A stretch of 64,000 bases of DNA from Volutella citrinella. Lineage: Eukaryota > Ascomycota > Sordariomycetes > Hypocreales > Nectriaceae. Position 1 is the stretch's first letter, and every line of letters begins with the position of its first letter. This document shows positions 1 to 10,920 of the stretch, piece by piece. The stretch spans positions 2,356,001-2,420,000 of the forward strand of contig JAWZSP010000007.1 in the NCBI GenBank assembly GCA_034401135.1. Direction: 5' to 3'. A program made the position numbers and the translations under genes. The notes under the pieces were generated by a model. That model searched no databases. It was given only the letters and a program-made list of their open reading frames with translations, and was not told the DNA's origin.

Positions 1-1041
1 GGACCCGCAACTTCATCGGCCACGTAGATGGGTGCGTCGGCAAAATAGCGATTGGGGTGAGAGAATGAACCACTCCACTCGGACTCTTGCACCAGAGTAA
101 ACGGTCCGTGCTGGGAAGTTCCCCGTTGCTCGGAAATTATCAACTTCCCTTCAACATCAAAATGAGCTTCGGATCGCAAGTCATGGGGGAGTGTGCAGTA
201 GTATCTCAGGCCATCAAGCGCTTCATCCGTCACTCTGTTTTCACTGACGTCGATGCTCCAAAGGCGGGTGCCGAAAGCTTCAGCAAATGTGGTCAGGGTT
301 GAGTCCTCTATTTCCCGCCGGCGAATTTTCAGAATCCGCAGGCTGGGGAGGAGAGTAGGCTGAGCCAGCGGCATTATGGAACCTGGGATGCCAGATGCGT
401 CGAGGAATACTAAGTCACGGAGAATTGGAAGAAGAGGGAAACCGCCTAAGAGTGGGCGGGGACAGTCAGCGATGCTGAGGAGTAGGAGGCGTCGATTGCT
501 CTGGTCCTTGTGCTGGCTTGCAAGGAAAACGCCTGGGTCCAAATCATCATGGCCATCAATCAGGATGCATTTCAAGTTTGGCAACAGGCCGAGGACTCGC
601 GTGAGACTTTGGTTCATGGACATTTCTGACTGATCTGAAGCAAAGTTGTACGAGTCCTTAGCGAAACTCGTCGCATTGAGTACCTGGACGAGGGCTCGTG
701 TGTCTGGCGAGGTGAGAGGGAGCTGGGCAAAGACAAAGCTGAACCACCACTCTACGTCTAGTGGCACGCCTCGGCGTCAGCGAAAATAGATCTAGGAGGG
801 CACACATACAAGCCTATGGCTCGCTGCGAACGTTGGAAAGTTACGTACCATCTCCAGACAGCAGCCCTGCCTGTCTAACGGTCCGTAATGGGTCAAACCA
901 GAGGCGTGGCGCAAAGACACGCCAGAAGCGCCAGTCAACGAGACAGAGCGCGGCGTAATCGCCCGGCGCAATGTAAGGCGCCACCAGTTTGAGCCAGTCC
1001 GGCCGGGAAATAGCTTCACTGTAGGAGGGGAGCGATGCCAT
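1..1041 (-). CDS. F-box/leucine-rich-repeat-like protein, 3' end beyond the window
   Basis: Minus-strand gene starting at the ATG at 1041 and running off the left edge. The N-terminus (starting MASLPSYSEA) contains a helical F-box-like stretch, about residues 12-50, with a DYAALCLVDWRFWRVFAPRLW core. A GTACGT..CACTAG intron at 758-848 (91 bp, phase 1) joins it to a long open second exon. That exon has regularly spaced leucine-rich segments such as LRILKIRRREIED and LWSIDVSENRVTDEAL, which look like degenerate LRRs. Proteins of this shape usually serve as substrate adaptors of SCF ubiquitin ligases; that role is inferred from architecture. At least 316 codons are present and the C-terminus is missing. 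The start is chosen because the F-box-like region begins right after this ATG and the spliced frame stays open for more than 750 bp. Confidence 0.72.
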
Positions 1042-4000
1042 GGCTCAATCACAAGCGGCGCGATATGTGTCTGACCTTCGTCTGTCAAACGCCTTGATTG
1101 TGGGGCTTGGTGGCACAGAAGCCTCTGTGGTCGATGGTGGCCGCAAGAGCCAAGCCGGTACGTTCCCCAGAGGCGAAACCTGGCTTGACGCCCAGTAGAA
1201 CAATCGACTGGGTGCTCGGCGCAGAGGGAACAACTTGGGCGGACGCCTCGTTTCGTGTCGAAGTATCGAACAGCAGATCTACTCACAACAGGCGGGGTCC
1301 CCACCACAGGCGTGCGCACTGGCCGCTTTGAGATCCTTCACACACCCACCTTGGCAGAACAGCCGAGAGACGAAGGCAAGATGGATGCGCGAAGATGAAG
1401 CGGTGCGAAAGCTCGAAAGTGAGTGTTACTGGCAAAGCGCCTCATCAACTTGCGACTCTAGAGAGAGGGGCGGGGCAAGGTCAGGAGAGGGCAGGGGGGC
1501 TTGCTTCTGTCTGGGGCGTACGCCAACGGGACACTGCATCCCATGACGTAGCCGAGGCGCGGAATCGAGTAGGTAGGTGGGCAGGGGTGGAGCAACGTCG
1601 GACTGTAGAAAGGATTTCGATAAGCGTGACGGTGCCATGCACGATGGTCGCGATGCTCGGGTACGATTCTGGGTTGCAGGATCGACGACCGGGGCTATGG
1701 CCATCAGAGGGGAAATCGTAGCGATTGGAGTCGTTGCAGGTGAAGACGCCGGCGAAGAAAGACGTGCTGCTTCGGCTAGGTTGCCAAGATGCCAGGCTAT
1801 GGAGGCCTATGAGCGATGTTGAGTGAGCTCGGCGGTAGATCCACCGGGCGTTGTCATGTCCGAGATGTGATAGATCGCCTCTGCTGGGAGAACATCACAT
1901 GCCACTAACAACTCGCACAATGTTGCTATTCCTAGCACTGGGACAACAGCAGTCCCGAGGGCAGACAGCACTGGAGGTGGCGGAGATGGAAGCTAGAGTT
2001 GCGAGGTTGGCAGATCGAGGTGGTGGTTTGTTGACGGCCCGCTGACAGCTGCTTCCCAGATTACAACCTATCAACTGCTGGCCTAGCTCTGGTTGGATGG
2101 GAGGCGGTGGGTGTGGTTAGTCATGATTTGCCGCCTCGGGCAGGTACCACTTTGTTACTGTGGGTGTGCTATTGCCCTACGACCACTACGAGTAGCACTT
2201 AGTCGCCCTCCTGCTGCAACTGAAGGCAACAGGTGCGCAACTACATGCATTTCTCGCGCTCTTTTCCCGCTGTCTTCTCACCTCCATTCTCTTCCCGCGC
2301 TCTTCAGAATCGTCGTCTCGGCTCACAACTCGCCGACATGAGGCGTCTACACACGGCGCTTATTAGCCCTGCGACTAGCGCTACCTGCCCACTCCTGGTA
2401 CTGTGCATGCTAGGTCCTACTGCCTACCTGGGCAAGTTGCAGAGCGCCGCCTCGAAATCCCCCACTAAAAGATGAGCATCGCTGGCAGCTGCTAGCATGG
2501 TGCAACAGGAGGCAACAGGAGGTAACAGGAGGCAACTGACGAGTTACTTCTCGGATGGGTTGCGCTGGCTAGTGCTCCCCATTCATTTAACATGGCATCC
2601 TCCATGACCAAACAGTCCAGCAGCCCCAGCGGATGGCCTGACAAGCCTCACTGACAAGCCTGAGCCCGGGTTTGAGCCTTAGCGGCAGAGCCGGCCGGCT
2701 GTCAGCGGGGCCGGGCGCTGTCCGACCAAGCCACCCACGGGCCACGGCGGGAAGAGCCACAATTACGGAGCACCCGCCTGCTAGGGGCCTAGGGCCTGCC
2801 GTAGTAGTCTACGCCTAAACTGACGCCAATCCTAGGGCAGGCAACAAAACATGGCTGGCGATTCGCCAGCCAGTGCATCGGTAGTCTCCTGCTGCCGGCT
2901 GGCCTTGTCCTTAGGCCCGGAGCACGCTTCTACACCGGTGAGCGATGCGAGGAAGAATCCAGCCTCAGAGTAGCACGGAATCGGATGGCAGGTGCAGATC
3001 CTCAATCGGAGATGGGACCGGGGTCGTCCATACATGTACAAGCCCATTGTAATACGGGAAGCCTACTATATCATTTAACCTGATTAGCCCATGGTCGACC
3101 AAGGTACTGTACGCAAAAGATCAGTCGCCTCTCTGACCGCTGGGTATCATTCTCAGCGCTAAGTTGGCTACGCCCAGCCCCAACATGCGGGCGTCGGCCA
3201 GGGACAAGCGACCGTCCGCATCGACCGGCACTGCGGCCAACAGCTATTCGCTGGGCTGCTAGCCTACTGCTTTACGACAGCAACAGCGACAGGTCAGATA
3301 CAGGCCCTCGGAGTCAGCTGTACCCTTTCCACGGTATGTGACGGGCCAGATCGCGGATGGTGGCGATGATGATGGTGGTGCTTTGTCCAACCACCAAGCA
3401 GCAAATGTTTCCCTCACGCAAACCGTGGTTATTTATCCCATCCAGTGGATCGGAGGGTCCGCAGATACAGTTGACAGCCCTAAAGGCTGTCATTGGTCGC
3501 GGGCACTGAGGGGGGCTGGGACAACAGGTTACAGATGAGCCGCAGACGTGCATCTCTGCATTGTCCATGTGCCGTGCCGCCTGTATTTGCCTTTCCATCA
3601 ACATCGTGGCACTCCTGCCGCTCTGGTCTGCCGCGTGGGATCCCCCGTATTCTCTGCCGTGCTGCGTCACACTGCCTGCAACGCGTCGACGAAACTCCTG
3701 CCGTCCCTCTTTTCTTTTTCGCCTTCCGGATTTGATTTCTTTTTTGCTTCTTCTACGGCCCTCCTCTCCACGCCGTTCATCGTCAATCCCGAGACCTTCA
3801 CCATCCTAGGCGCTTATGCGGGATTTGCAGGTCTCCTGTGTAGTGCGTCCCTCTTCCTGTACTTAAATCTTGCAGGGCCTGCAAGGAACCCAATCTGGCA
3901 GGCAGACTCATTCCCCTGTTTTCAGCATAGGCGCTGGGGGACCTGCAGCCTAAACGAGGGAAGCCTCCTGTGCTCTTCAGCAGATCCTCCCAACGCCGCT

Positions 4001-5376
4001 TACAGGATCTACTAATTTAATGGAGCCTACTGATACCCTTGTTCTCTTCCTAGTCTTATACCCGCTTCAGTATTCCGTACAGCTTGATTCTCTCAGGTGC
4101 TATCATGCGATGAGGCCGCACAAGAGTTGAGACTCTTGGTTGAGCTACATAGTCAAAGCAGCCAGGGCAAATGGCTTTACGGATGTCATCGTTTGGAAAA
4201 TGTATTCAGTACGGAGTACGGACTACCTCGGGAGAATCCGAATCCCAAGACAGATGGCCAGTCCGGCTTGACTCTTGTCTCGGGGCCTAGAAGCGTTGAG
4301 CTGCGGATCGACATCTACCGCCTGCCACGATCTAAGACACCCCGAGCCGCTGTCGCCGAGGACTCTGATATCACTGAGTCGTGTCTGGCTTTGGGTTTGA
4401 GATGAGTAGAGGAGCACCGCAAGTTGTCTGCCTCCACGCACGAGAGATGTTTGTCTGTAAACTTTTTTCTTCATTTCGCCATCAAGCCTTGCTGGGCGCT
4501 CCCACCCTGCCCGCACCACCTAGCTACTACCTAAATTACAAATTTCAATACTAAGATACAGTAGGATGAAATGCTCCGAAATCTTTTTGCCCCGCTGTGG
4601 GATAGAGAGCAGGCATCAACGAGTCCCCCCTCCCCAAACCTGTCGCCTTGTTCCCCCATTCGTCCAATCGCTTTTTCAGGAGCCCTGAAGCCCGCTGGCG
4701 CCACTGCCCCGACAGATTTCGGCCTTTCAAGGATCTGACAACGATCAGGGTTCCTCCATCGTGGGAAGTGGCTGGAAATGTATTGACTGGAAAGTGATGC
4801 TTCGAAGTGATAAAGATGATGCCCTCCACTGTACTCCAACCTCCGCCTGCCCAAGCACCATGTTTGATGACAGACAACGCACGCCCTTGTCGTTGGGAGA
4901 TAGAAAATCATCTCCAAATAAAATAAAATGAAAAACAACTCCTCAAACGCCTGCAACACCGTTGATGAACTCGTATGCCTCGGAGAAATCATGCGACAAC
5001 ATGGCGAAAAGCAAACAAACAGTCAAGCCAAACACTCCTTCTGCTCCTCATACAGTACAGAGCCCTGATCCCCACAAGCCCAGCGTGCACCTGTCTCAAC
5101 CAGTTGCGCAACTGCTGTGGTTACTCGTCGGATCAGGACAGTTGGATTAACGCTCGGACTCTTTTCTTTCTTTTTTTCCTCTTTTGTGAATGACCCACTT
5201 TCGTCTGGCTGGGGTGGTGTAAGGTATGTGTATGCTGTCCAGACTCCAGATGGATGGCGTAAGTCGTTTGCTGCGTGTCTCAGAGTGTTTCCCCACTCCG
5301 CTCCAGAGCTTGCTCTGAGCGAGAGAGGAAACATCTTCCTTCACGCAAGGTACCCGACCGCGGGCGTGTTTTCAGG
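1042..5376. other. Gene-poor intergenic region (4.3 kb)
   Basis: No convincing gene is seen on either strand. Open frames here are short, Ser/Arg/Pro-rich and look like non-coding translation. The 3,690-3,800 stretch is pyrimidine-rich on the plus strand, like a fungal promoter or leader, but no credible coding frame follows it. A tandem 10-mer lies near 2,501 and one TACGGAGTA motif at 4,210. The right end should hold the 3' UTR and terminator of the C2H2 regulator, the left end the promoter of the F-box-like gene. Confidence 0.6.
2501..2536. repeat. Short tandem 10-bp repeat
   Basis: About 3.6 imperfect copies of a 10-mer of the form GGCAACAGGA follow each other directly. They lie in non-coding DNA with no apparent function. 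Confidence 0.8.
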
Positions 5377-6539
5377 TTAGAAATCTTGGCAACGCTTCTC
5401 AGCTGTCTTGGCCTTGGAGGGCGCCCGTCGCTTCCGGCTCCTCTCCTCTTGTTCGATGATGGCCACGGCAGCAGGGATAAACTCCACGCCCCGGTTTCGG
5501 CTGTTGGGCCGGGCGTGGAGCTTACGGTGATTGTTCAGGTTGTCCTGGCGGTTGAATTGATCCTTGCCGCAGAATTCGCACGAGAACCGGTTAGGCCCTT
5601 CGCCGTGGAAGCTGTAGACTGCGTGAGTACTGGGTTCACCAGACGGGGCTGTGTCAAGCAACGCCCCCATGGCCGCAAAATTACTCACGTTTGTTTGTGA
5701 CGCTTGAGGTGCTCATTGCGGCGAAAAGCCTTGTGACAGCCGGGGTAGTCGCACTTGCACATGGCTCGTCGAACCACGTCGACTGGTGCCGACTCGGGCT
5801 TCACCGATCGCTTTCTTGAAGAGCGGATTTGAGCACGTTGGAGCTCGGTGGTCTTGCGCTGGATCTCATGGACAATCATCTTCCGCTCAGCCCTCATGCG
5901 GTTAGGTGATGTGGAATCGTGCATGTGGTAACGGCCCATTGGGGACTGGGAGTGTCGCTCCAGATCAAGAATCTCGAAATCCGGTATTTGCTGCTTGTGG
6001 TGGAAGAATGAAATCGGGCTGTCATTAGCGCACGACCAGGATGATGATGTCTCTGCGGCCTCAGAACCGGAAAGGCTTTGAGTTGGTGTCATCATGAAGG
6101 AGGTGGCCCCCATGGCCTCAGGGGAGATGCCGTACATGCCAAACGAGTTGGATGGCGTTAGCGAGCCCATAGCAGCGTTGTGTGCCATATTCATCTCCAT
6201 CATCTGCTCATACTCGAAAGCCATGGCCTCTCGCTTCATTGGCGTGTTAGGCGATGCCTCCGGGAAAGGCATCGGCTCAGATTCAGCCTTGACGGGACCG
6301 AAGATAAATTTTCCCATGTTGTCGGCTGGGGGGGTCAGGTCCACACGGCCCGGGTAGCCTTCAAAGTCCAGCGTCGTCAGCTCATGAGGCGTCGATCTCC
6401 TCGAGGTGGGTGTGAATGGGTCGTAGGCTGACGAGGCAGAGGAGAAACTTGTCGAAGCTGAGGGGCAGGACATGGGTTGACTGCACAGGCCGAAGCCATC
6501 TTCCATGTCGAACCGAAAGTCTGCTGAATCGAATTGCAT
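5377..6539 (-). CDS. C2H2 zinc-finger transcription factor, BrlA-type of Hypocreales
   Basis: Two exons split by a 77-bp intron at 5612-5688 (GTGAGT..TACAG) encode 361 residues. The first two thirds are Ser/Thr/Pro/Met-rich and disordered, as in an activation region. The C-terminus has two C2H2 fingers. Finger 1 is CX4CX12HX4H, and the intron interrupts its last codons; finger 2 is CX2C..HX3H in the segment CEFCGKDQFNRQDNLNNH. A basic tail with EERSRKRRAPSK looks like a nuclear localisation signal. This finger pair is, to my recollection, annotated in entomopathogenic Hypocreales as a BrlA-type conidiation regulator. It is not closely similar to Aspergillus BrlA, so no symbol is given. The role is probably nuclear control of development or conidiation. 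The gene sits alone in a gene-poor region with very long flanks, which is common for developmental regulators. Confidence 0.88.
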
Positions 6540-6632
6540 GACTGGTGATTTGTTTCTGTGTGTGTATAACTGAGTGTGGGGTGAATTAGGTAGAGGCAGG
6601 TGGAAGTGATAATGAGAAAAGGGAGAGGAGAA

Positions 6633-6659
6633 TCAACAAGAGGAGGAGGTGACGGGCAT
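6633..6659 (-). promoter_or_regulatory. Possible upstream ORF in the leader of the C2H2 regulator
   Basis: An ATG 118 bp upstream of the main start opens an 8-codon frame (MPVTSSSC) ending in TGA before the main ATG. If transcription starts upstream of it, this would be a uORF. The transcription start is not visible, so its presence in the mRNA is inference. In Aspergillus the brlA leader is known to contain a translationally repressive uORF. Confidence 0.3.
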
Positions 6660-7738
6660 GTATGAGATGAGTTGTCGAGTCAGGTGTCGGGCCCAGTGTG
6701 CGTTCCTACGGCAGCGATATGCTCACGCAGTGTTCGTCCCAGGTCGAGAGAGCAAATCTACTGCAAAGTGCAGGAGTTGGTGAGTCTTGTCGGGAATGCT
6801 CCCCCCTCTGGAGGCCGGACGCCCTTTGAAGATATACAGTTGCCAGGAGGAATGGACTCTGTGTGTGTGGAGGAAAGCTCTCTCGGACCTGAGACATACA
6901 ACCTGCAGATCAACCCCGGTAGATCTCGAGTTGGTGGTAGGTGATAGAATGGGCCGAGAGACACAACTGTAGCCCATTGCAAGAATGGAATGGGTAAGAC
7001 GCGGAGTGGATTATGGATCTCGATGGATCAAGCAGGGCGGGAGAGGCGTGGTCCCCACAAGCGGGCAACCTATTGCTCGCATACACAGCTAGCAGCACAC
7101 TGGTTAGGGTCTGAGGGAGTGTGATTGCACTGGGCTCTCAATGCCCTGCTTCATCGAATCAAATTCGGCTTGGGTCGCCAGTTATTTTGCCGCGGCACCG
7201 TCCCCTCCGAGTCCTGCTTCCGCAAAGGCAGCTCGCAAAAAGAGGCGGAGTGCCAAACAGTCGGCGTCGCCAAGGCATGACCTCGGCTTGTCCATTGCTT
7301 GTACAGGCGCATTAGCGGCAGCATTCATGGATGAGATGTGAGCAAGCTTGTCCACAGAACACGCCCTCTGGAGTGGGGATTTCGTGCGGACGGACCTCGT
7401 TACGAACTGGTCGCCCACACCTCCAGAGCTACGAAGCTGGGGTGTGGAGCCGAGATGCGGACAGTTATTGATCGGTACACACCGTATATGATCCATACCT
7501 AGTTCAATATATCCGTACTGGACGATGCCATGGCCCTTGAGAGGCTATTGTGGTGTGGTGCTGGTCGATTCGGAGGGGGGTGCGACTCACAATCTGCCAG
7601 ATCGGTCCCTGCATGATCCTAGACCCCGAGGGGTGTGGTTGGCGGCGGTGATTTCTGTCAGAGGCGCGTGCCTCTCTCACGCCCGCACGCCTCCCAACCA
7701 TTTCCCATAGTACTACCGTACGCCAGGGCCACGGATGA

Positions 7739-7913
7739 TATGACGAAGCTGCCTTTGACAGCCGACCGGTGCCAGTGGTACTAGTCGTTCTTGCCCCCAT
7801 CAGTTATGATGAAGCTCCAGGAATGAGAGTGGACTGGAATGGCATCTATGGCAAATCTCCGCTAGAAAGCCCGTATGGTGAGACAAAGTATCTCGCCGAG
7901 AGAATCCGAGAGC

Positions 7914-7915
<2 letters not shown>
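7739..7915 (+). other. Orphan coding-like frame with a YxxxK motif, possible epimerase/dehydratase relic exon
   Basis: An open plus-strand frame of 59 codons with no ATG near its start reads like protein. It has a hydrophobic strand (PVPVVLVVLAP), then an acidic/aromatic loop, then SPYGETKYLAERIREL. The YGETK part matches the YxxxK catalytic pattern of extended short-chain dehydrogenases (NAD-dependent epimerase/dehydratases), where it typically occurs as SPYGxTKxxAE. The frame ends at a consensus donor GTGAGT that runs into the (GT)21 tract. No Rossmann GxxGxxG exon was found upstream and no clear continuation downstream. It may be an exon of an unrecognised gene, a decayed fragment, or chance. 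Confidence 0.25.

Positions 7916-7918
<3 letters not shown>

Positions 7919-7961
<43 letters not shown>
7919..7961. repeat. (GT)21 microsatellite
   Basis: An uninterrupted run of 21 GT dinucleotides plus one G, the longest simple repeat in the window. It begins within the GTGAGT that could serve as splice donor of the preceding open frame. Confidence 0.97.
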
Positions 7962-7962
<1 letters not shown>

Positions 7963-8844
7963 CCCAAAGAGTGTCAGAGGCTCAGAGCATCGAGTGTCTG
8001 TGTGCTTGCTTGAGCCTTTGTCTCTGTGCCGTTTCCCAGTATCAAGACACCAACGCACCCTCCACTTCCTCATCTAAAGAGCGCGATAGTTAGGCAGCAG
8101 CACTTTTCTCTATTGCACCACATTGATTAGTTCAAAAAGGGTCGATTCAGAGAAAGGGCAGAGTTGCTACTCACGAAGGGCCCGAAGGTGTGGACCTGGG
8201 ACCACAGCACACCTAGACATAGGTGTTCATCAATCACAATTCTAAACATCTGCCCCGTATCTCGCTCCCCAGTACTCCGTATAGTCAAGATATGGGATTG
8301 ACTATCGCTTTCGCGCTCTTCTTAGTCGGGGACGAGCAACGCTGGCGCAGCCCCTTGCCATATTGCTCAGCTCGACTTAAAGACGACTCAATAGAGGTTG
8401 CCAAGGTTGCCTGCTTCTCCCAGGCGCTCTTTACCCGTAGGCAGCATTCTCATGATGTCATCTTCATCACAGCCCCAGACTCGGTACACTTACTTCGCAT
8501 TGGGGGATTGGGAACCCTCTGTCAGAGCAGTCAGACGAAACCACCACGCTGGGGCTGGTTCTGTCACATTTGGGCAAGGCGCCGGACCGTCATGGTGGAA
8601 CCGCTAAGAGCCTGGAGACGTACAGGGGAATCAGCTGCTCCGGGTTTACACAGTACGTTGAAGTGTCCAGGGATAGTGGATAACGCACATCAGGCAAGCC
8701 GTGGGCGATACAATTGCTCTCGGAGATCCTCGGAGTATTCGAGTAGTGGATCTTGGGAATCCCAGGAGCACGAGACCAAGCCTATTGACAGCCATTTGTT
8801 GTCAGCCGAATCTAGAATTCCGTCTCCGGTTCGCAGCTGCGCAC

Positions 8845-9243
8845 TCATAGACTCGTACTCTGCCTGCTGTGTGGGACGCGATGCTCGGCTAGTCCGGCCA
8901 CCCCTGTTGTGGATTCACGCTCGTGCCAGGTAGTTCTTTCGCGATTCATAGAAAGACTCGATTTGGCGACAAGCATAGACGGCGCCAGGGAGCAGGTGGG
9001 CAACCCGGTTTTCGAGCGTTGTACCCGGCCCCGAACATCGTCGGCAGAGACTGGGGGAGGCGGACCACTCCACAGGTGGACCAACTTGACGTCTAGGCTA
9101 GGGATGCCAAGTGCAACGACAAGCGGGCTAGAGTCTGGTGAAAGCTCGAAATGGAGTTGCTGCTGCAGAGCAAGGGCAACCGAGTCCAATAGTTCCGGGG
9201 TGCTCAATCTCCGATCGGTATCATTGATTCCATCCCCTAGAAA
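8845..9243 (-). other. Orphan coding-like frame, possible gene remnant
   Basis: On the minus strand, an acceptor-like TTCTGCAG at about 9247-9254 is followed by an open frame of over 100 codons without an ATG. Its first part looks like a folded domain (LSTPELLDSVALALQQ, then SPLVVALGIPSLDVKLVHLW), while the second half looks random. No family was recognised and no partner exons were found. It may be a degraded gene or chance. Confidence 0.2.
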
Positions 9244-10895
9244 GGGCTGCAGAATATCCCGTAGTCACGGCCGATAATTCGTTCTTCCCTTCGCTCTTGA
9301 CTCTTTGTCGCGTGTTGGTAGTTCATGCCGCCCTGCCCCGTCGCCAAGATCATTGCATCTACCTACTGCGGATACAGAGCCAATGGACCTTTTGCAAGGG
9401 GATCAATCGCTGAACAAGCTGGGTGTTGCCTGGGACAAGGGATCCGCACAATAAACCGCCGATCATGCCACGCTTCCCTGGTCCCCCACCTCAGCTCTCG
9501 AGGATGCTTCAAAGAGAGGGCATTAAGACACCAGTGCGTCTGGGGGCAGGAGCTGTCCCGATAGGTGGCCGTCGTTGACGCGACCTGCCAGGCGAACAGG
9601 GCCCAACAAGCGGCTGCCGAGTCGATCTGGGGGACTGAAGCCGAGTCAGGGGAGTGGGGCACCGGGGCATCAGGAGATCGCCTCATCTCGAGTGCTTGCA
9701 GTTACCCCTGCCGTGTGGCATACTGTGCTGTGAGTAGCTGTGATGATGGCAGAGGGTGATGAGACATCCATGATATGCATGTCGAGCGGAAAAACAAGGG
9801 CCCAAGGCTCTTTCGCACTGTGGCCCGGATCGTGCACTGTGTTTGGGGTGGTGGAGCTGGCCCGCTATTGGGTCTTGACTTGCTGGGCTACTTGGCTACT
9901 TAGGGTGTTTCAATCACTGGTTATACAGTGCTTGCACCGTGCATCAAGCGAGTGCCAGTTCTGGCGCCTGACAGGCTGACCTTCTGGGCCAGGGATCTAA
10001 TATTAGGGTCCAGACAGGTAGCAGCTGGTAGTCCAACTGACCATACAGACGTGCATGATGCGATGGGGATCATTGCTGAAATTCTCCGTACTCTGGCATC
10101 GGTCAACAAAACACACATGCATACGCCAGCCCACGCATGTCCAAGCCAACCAATACAACAGCCCCGCGTTTTAATAGCAGCGCATTCTCTTCGAGGCCGT
10201 CCCGGGGATCTATCAGCACTGTTCTACGGGAGACAACACCATTCATGCGGCTTACTACGTACCGACCTTGACTAGTAGAGCAAGGAAAAGACTCCCAAGG
10301 GCTGTTTGCTCCCCTTCGCGGAAGCTGGTACTACGTACATTAGCAGATGCAGCACTATCTCGTAACAAGCCGGCTCAATGAACCCACTTCCCGCGTGTGC
10401 TTGCATGCCACCACCGCTGAGAACCCATGTACAGACTCAGAGCCTCTCGAGCGAGCCTACTAGCAGCCCACTAACAGCATGGCGAGAGCCTAGAGGCGCA
10501 AGTCGGCTCCGGCTTCCAGTTTTGAAGTCCAAGCGATTGGTTGCTCTCCGATGGCTGGAATCCCCGTGGCTTCTCTGCGGCCAAGGAGACACCCCACTGG
10601 CTCCTCCAAGATGCCAAGTCGACCGGCCCGTGAACCGTAGTTCATCCCCATGCCCGCCGTTCCCGCGATCTCAGGGCTTTGAGCTCACACCGGTCCGTCG
10701 CCCGTCCCGAAGGTGCATCATCTTAGTACCGTCCAAGATACATTGGATACTACTGCCTCACACGGGATGGTACCTTAGCTGCATGTCTAGTGGCGGCCTC
10801 CTCCCAGATTAGGCGTTGCTACGGCGGTACAGCCATCTACGGGGATGTCTGCCTCGGGTGGACGGGGCTGCTAGTAGTATTGCTAGTAGTAGTAT

Positions 10896-10920
10896 GTAAG
10901 GTAAGCAGGTACTACCTTAC
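10896..10920. repeat. 8-bp inverted repeat in TAG/GTA-rich DNA
   Basis: GTAAGGTA and TACCTTAC form a perfect 8-bp stem around a 9-nt loop. The stem sits inside about 120 bp dominated by CTAGTAGTA and GTACTACC words. It is far from any recognised gene. Confidence 0.7.

Noticed and set aside
792..1319. 175-codon minus-strand open frame at the left end
   Set aside because: It overlaps the F-box-like first exon in another frame and has no domain; the F-box frame splices cleanly to a long second exon.
3548..4015. 155-codon plus-strand frame with a hydrophobic stretch near its middle
   Set aside because: No suitable ATG context, no splice partners and a Cys/Arg/Ser-rich remainder; the single hydrophobic run is likely chance in a T-rich leader-like segment.
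8223..8933. 236-codon plus-strand open frame
   Set aside because: Composition looks random, no recognisable motif, and the more protein-like reading in this area is on the minus strand.
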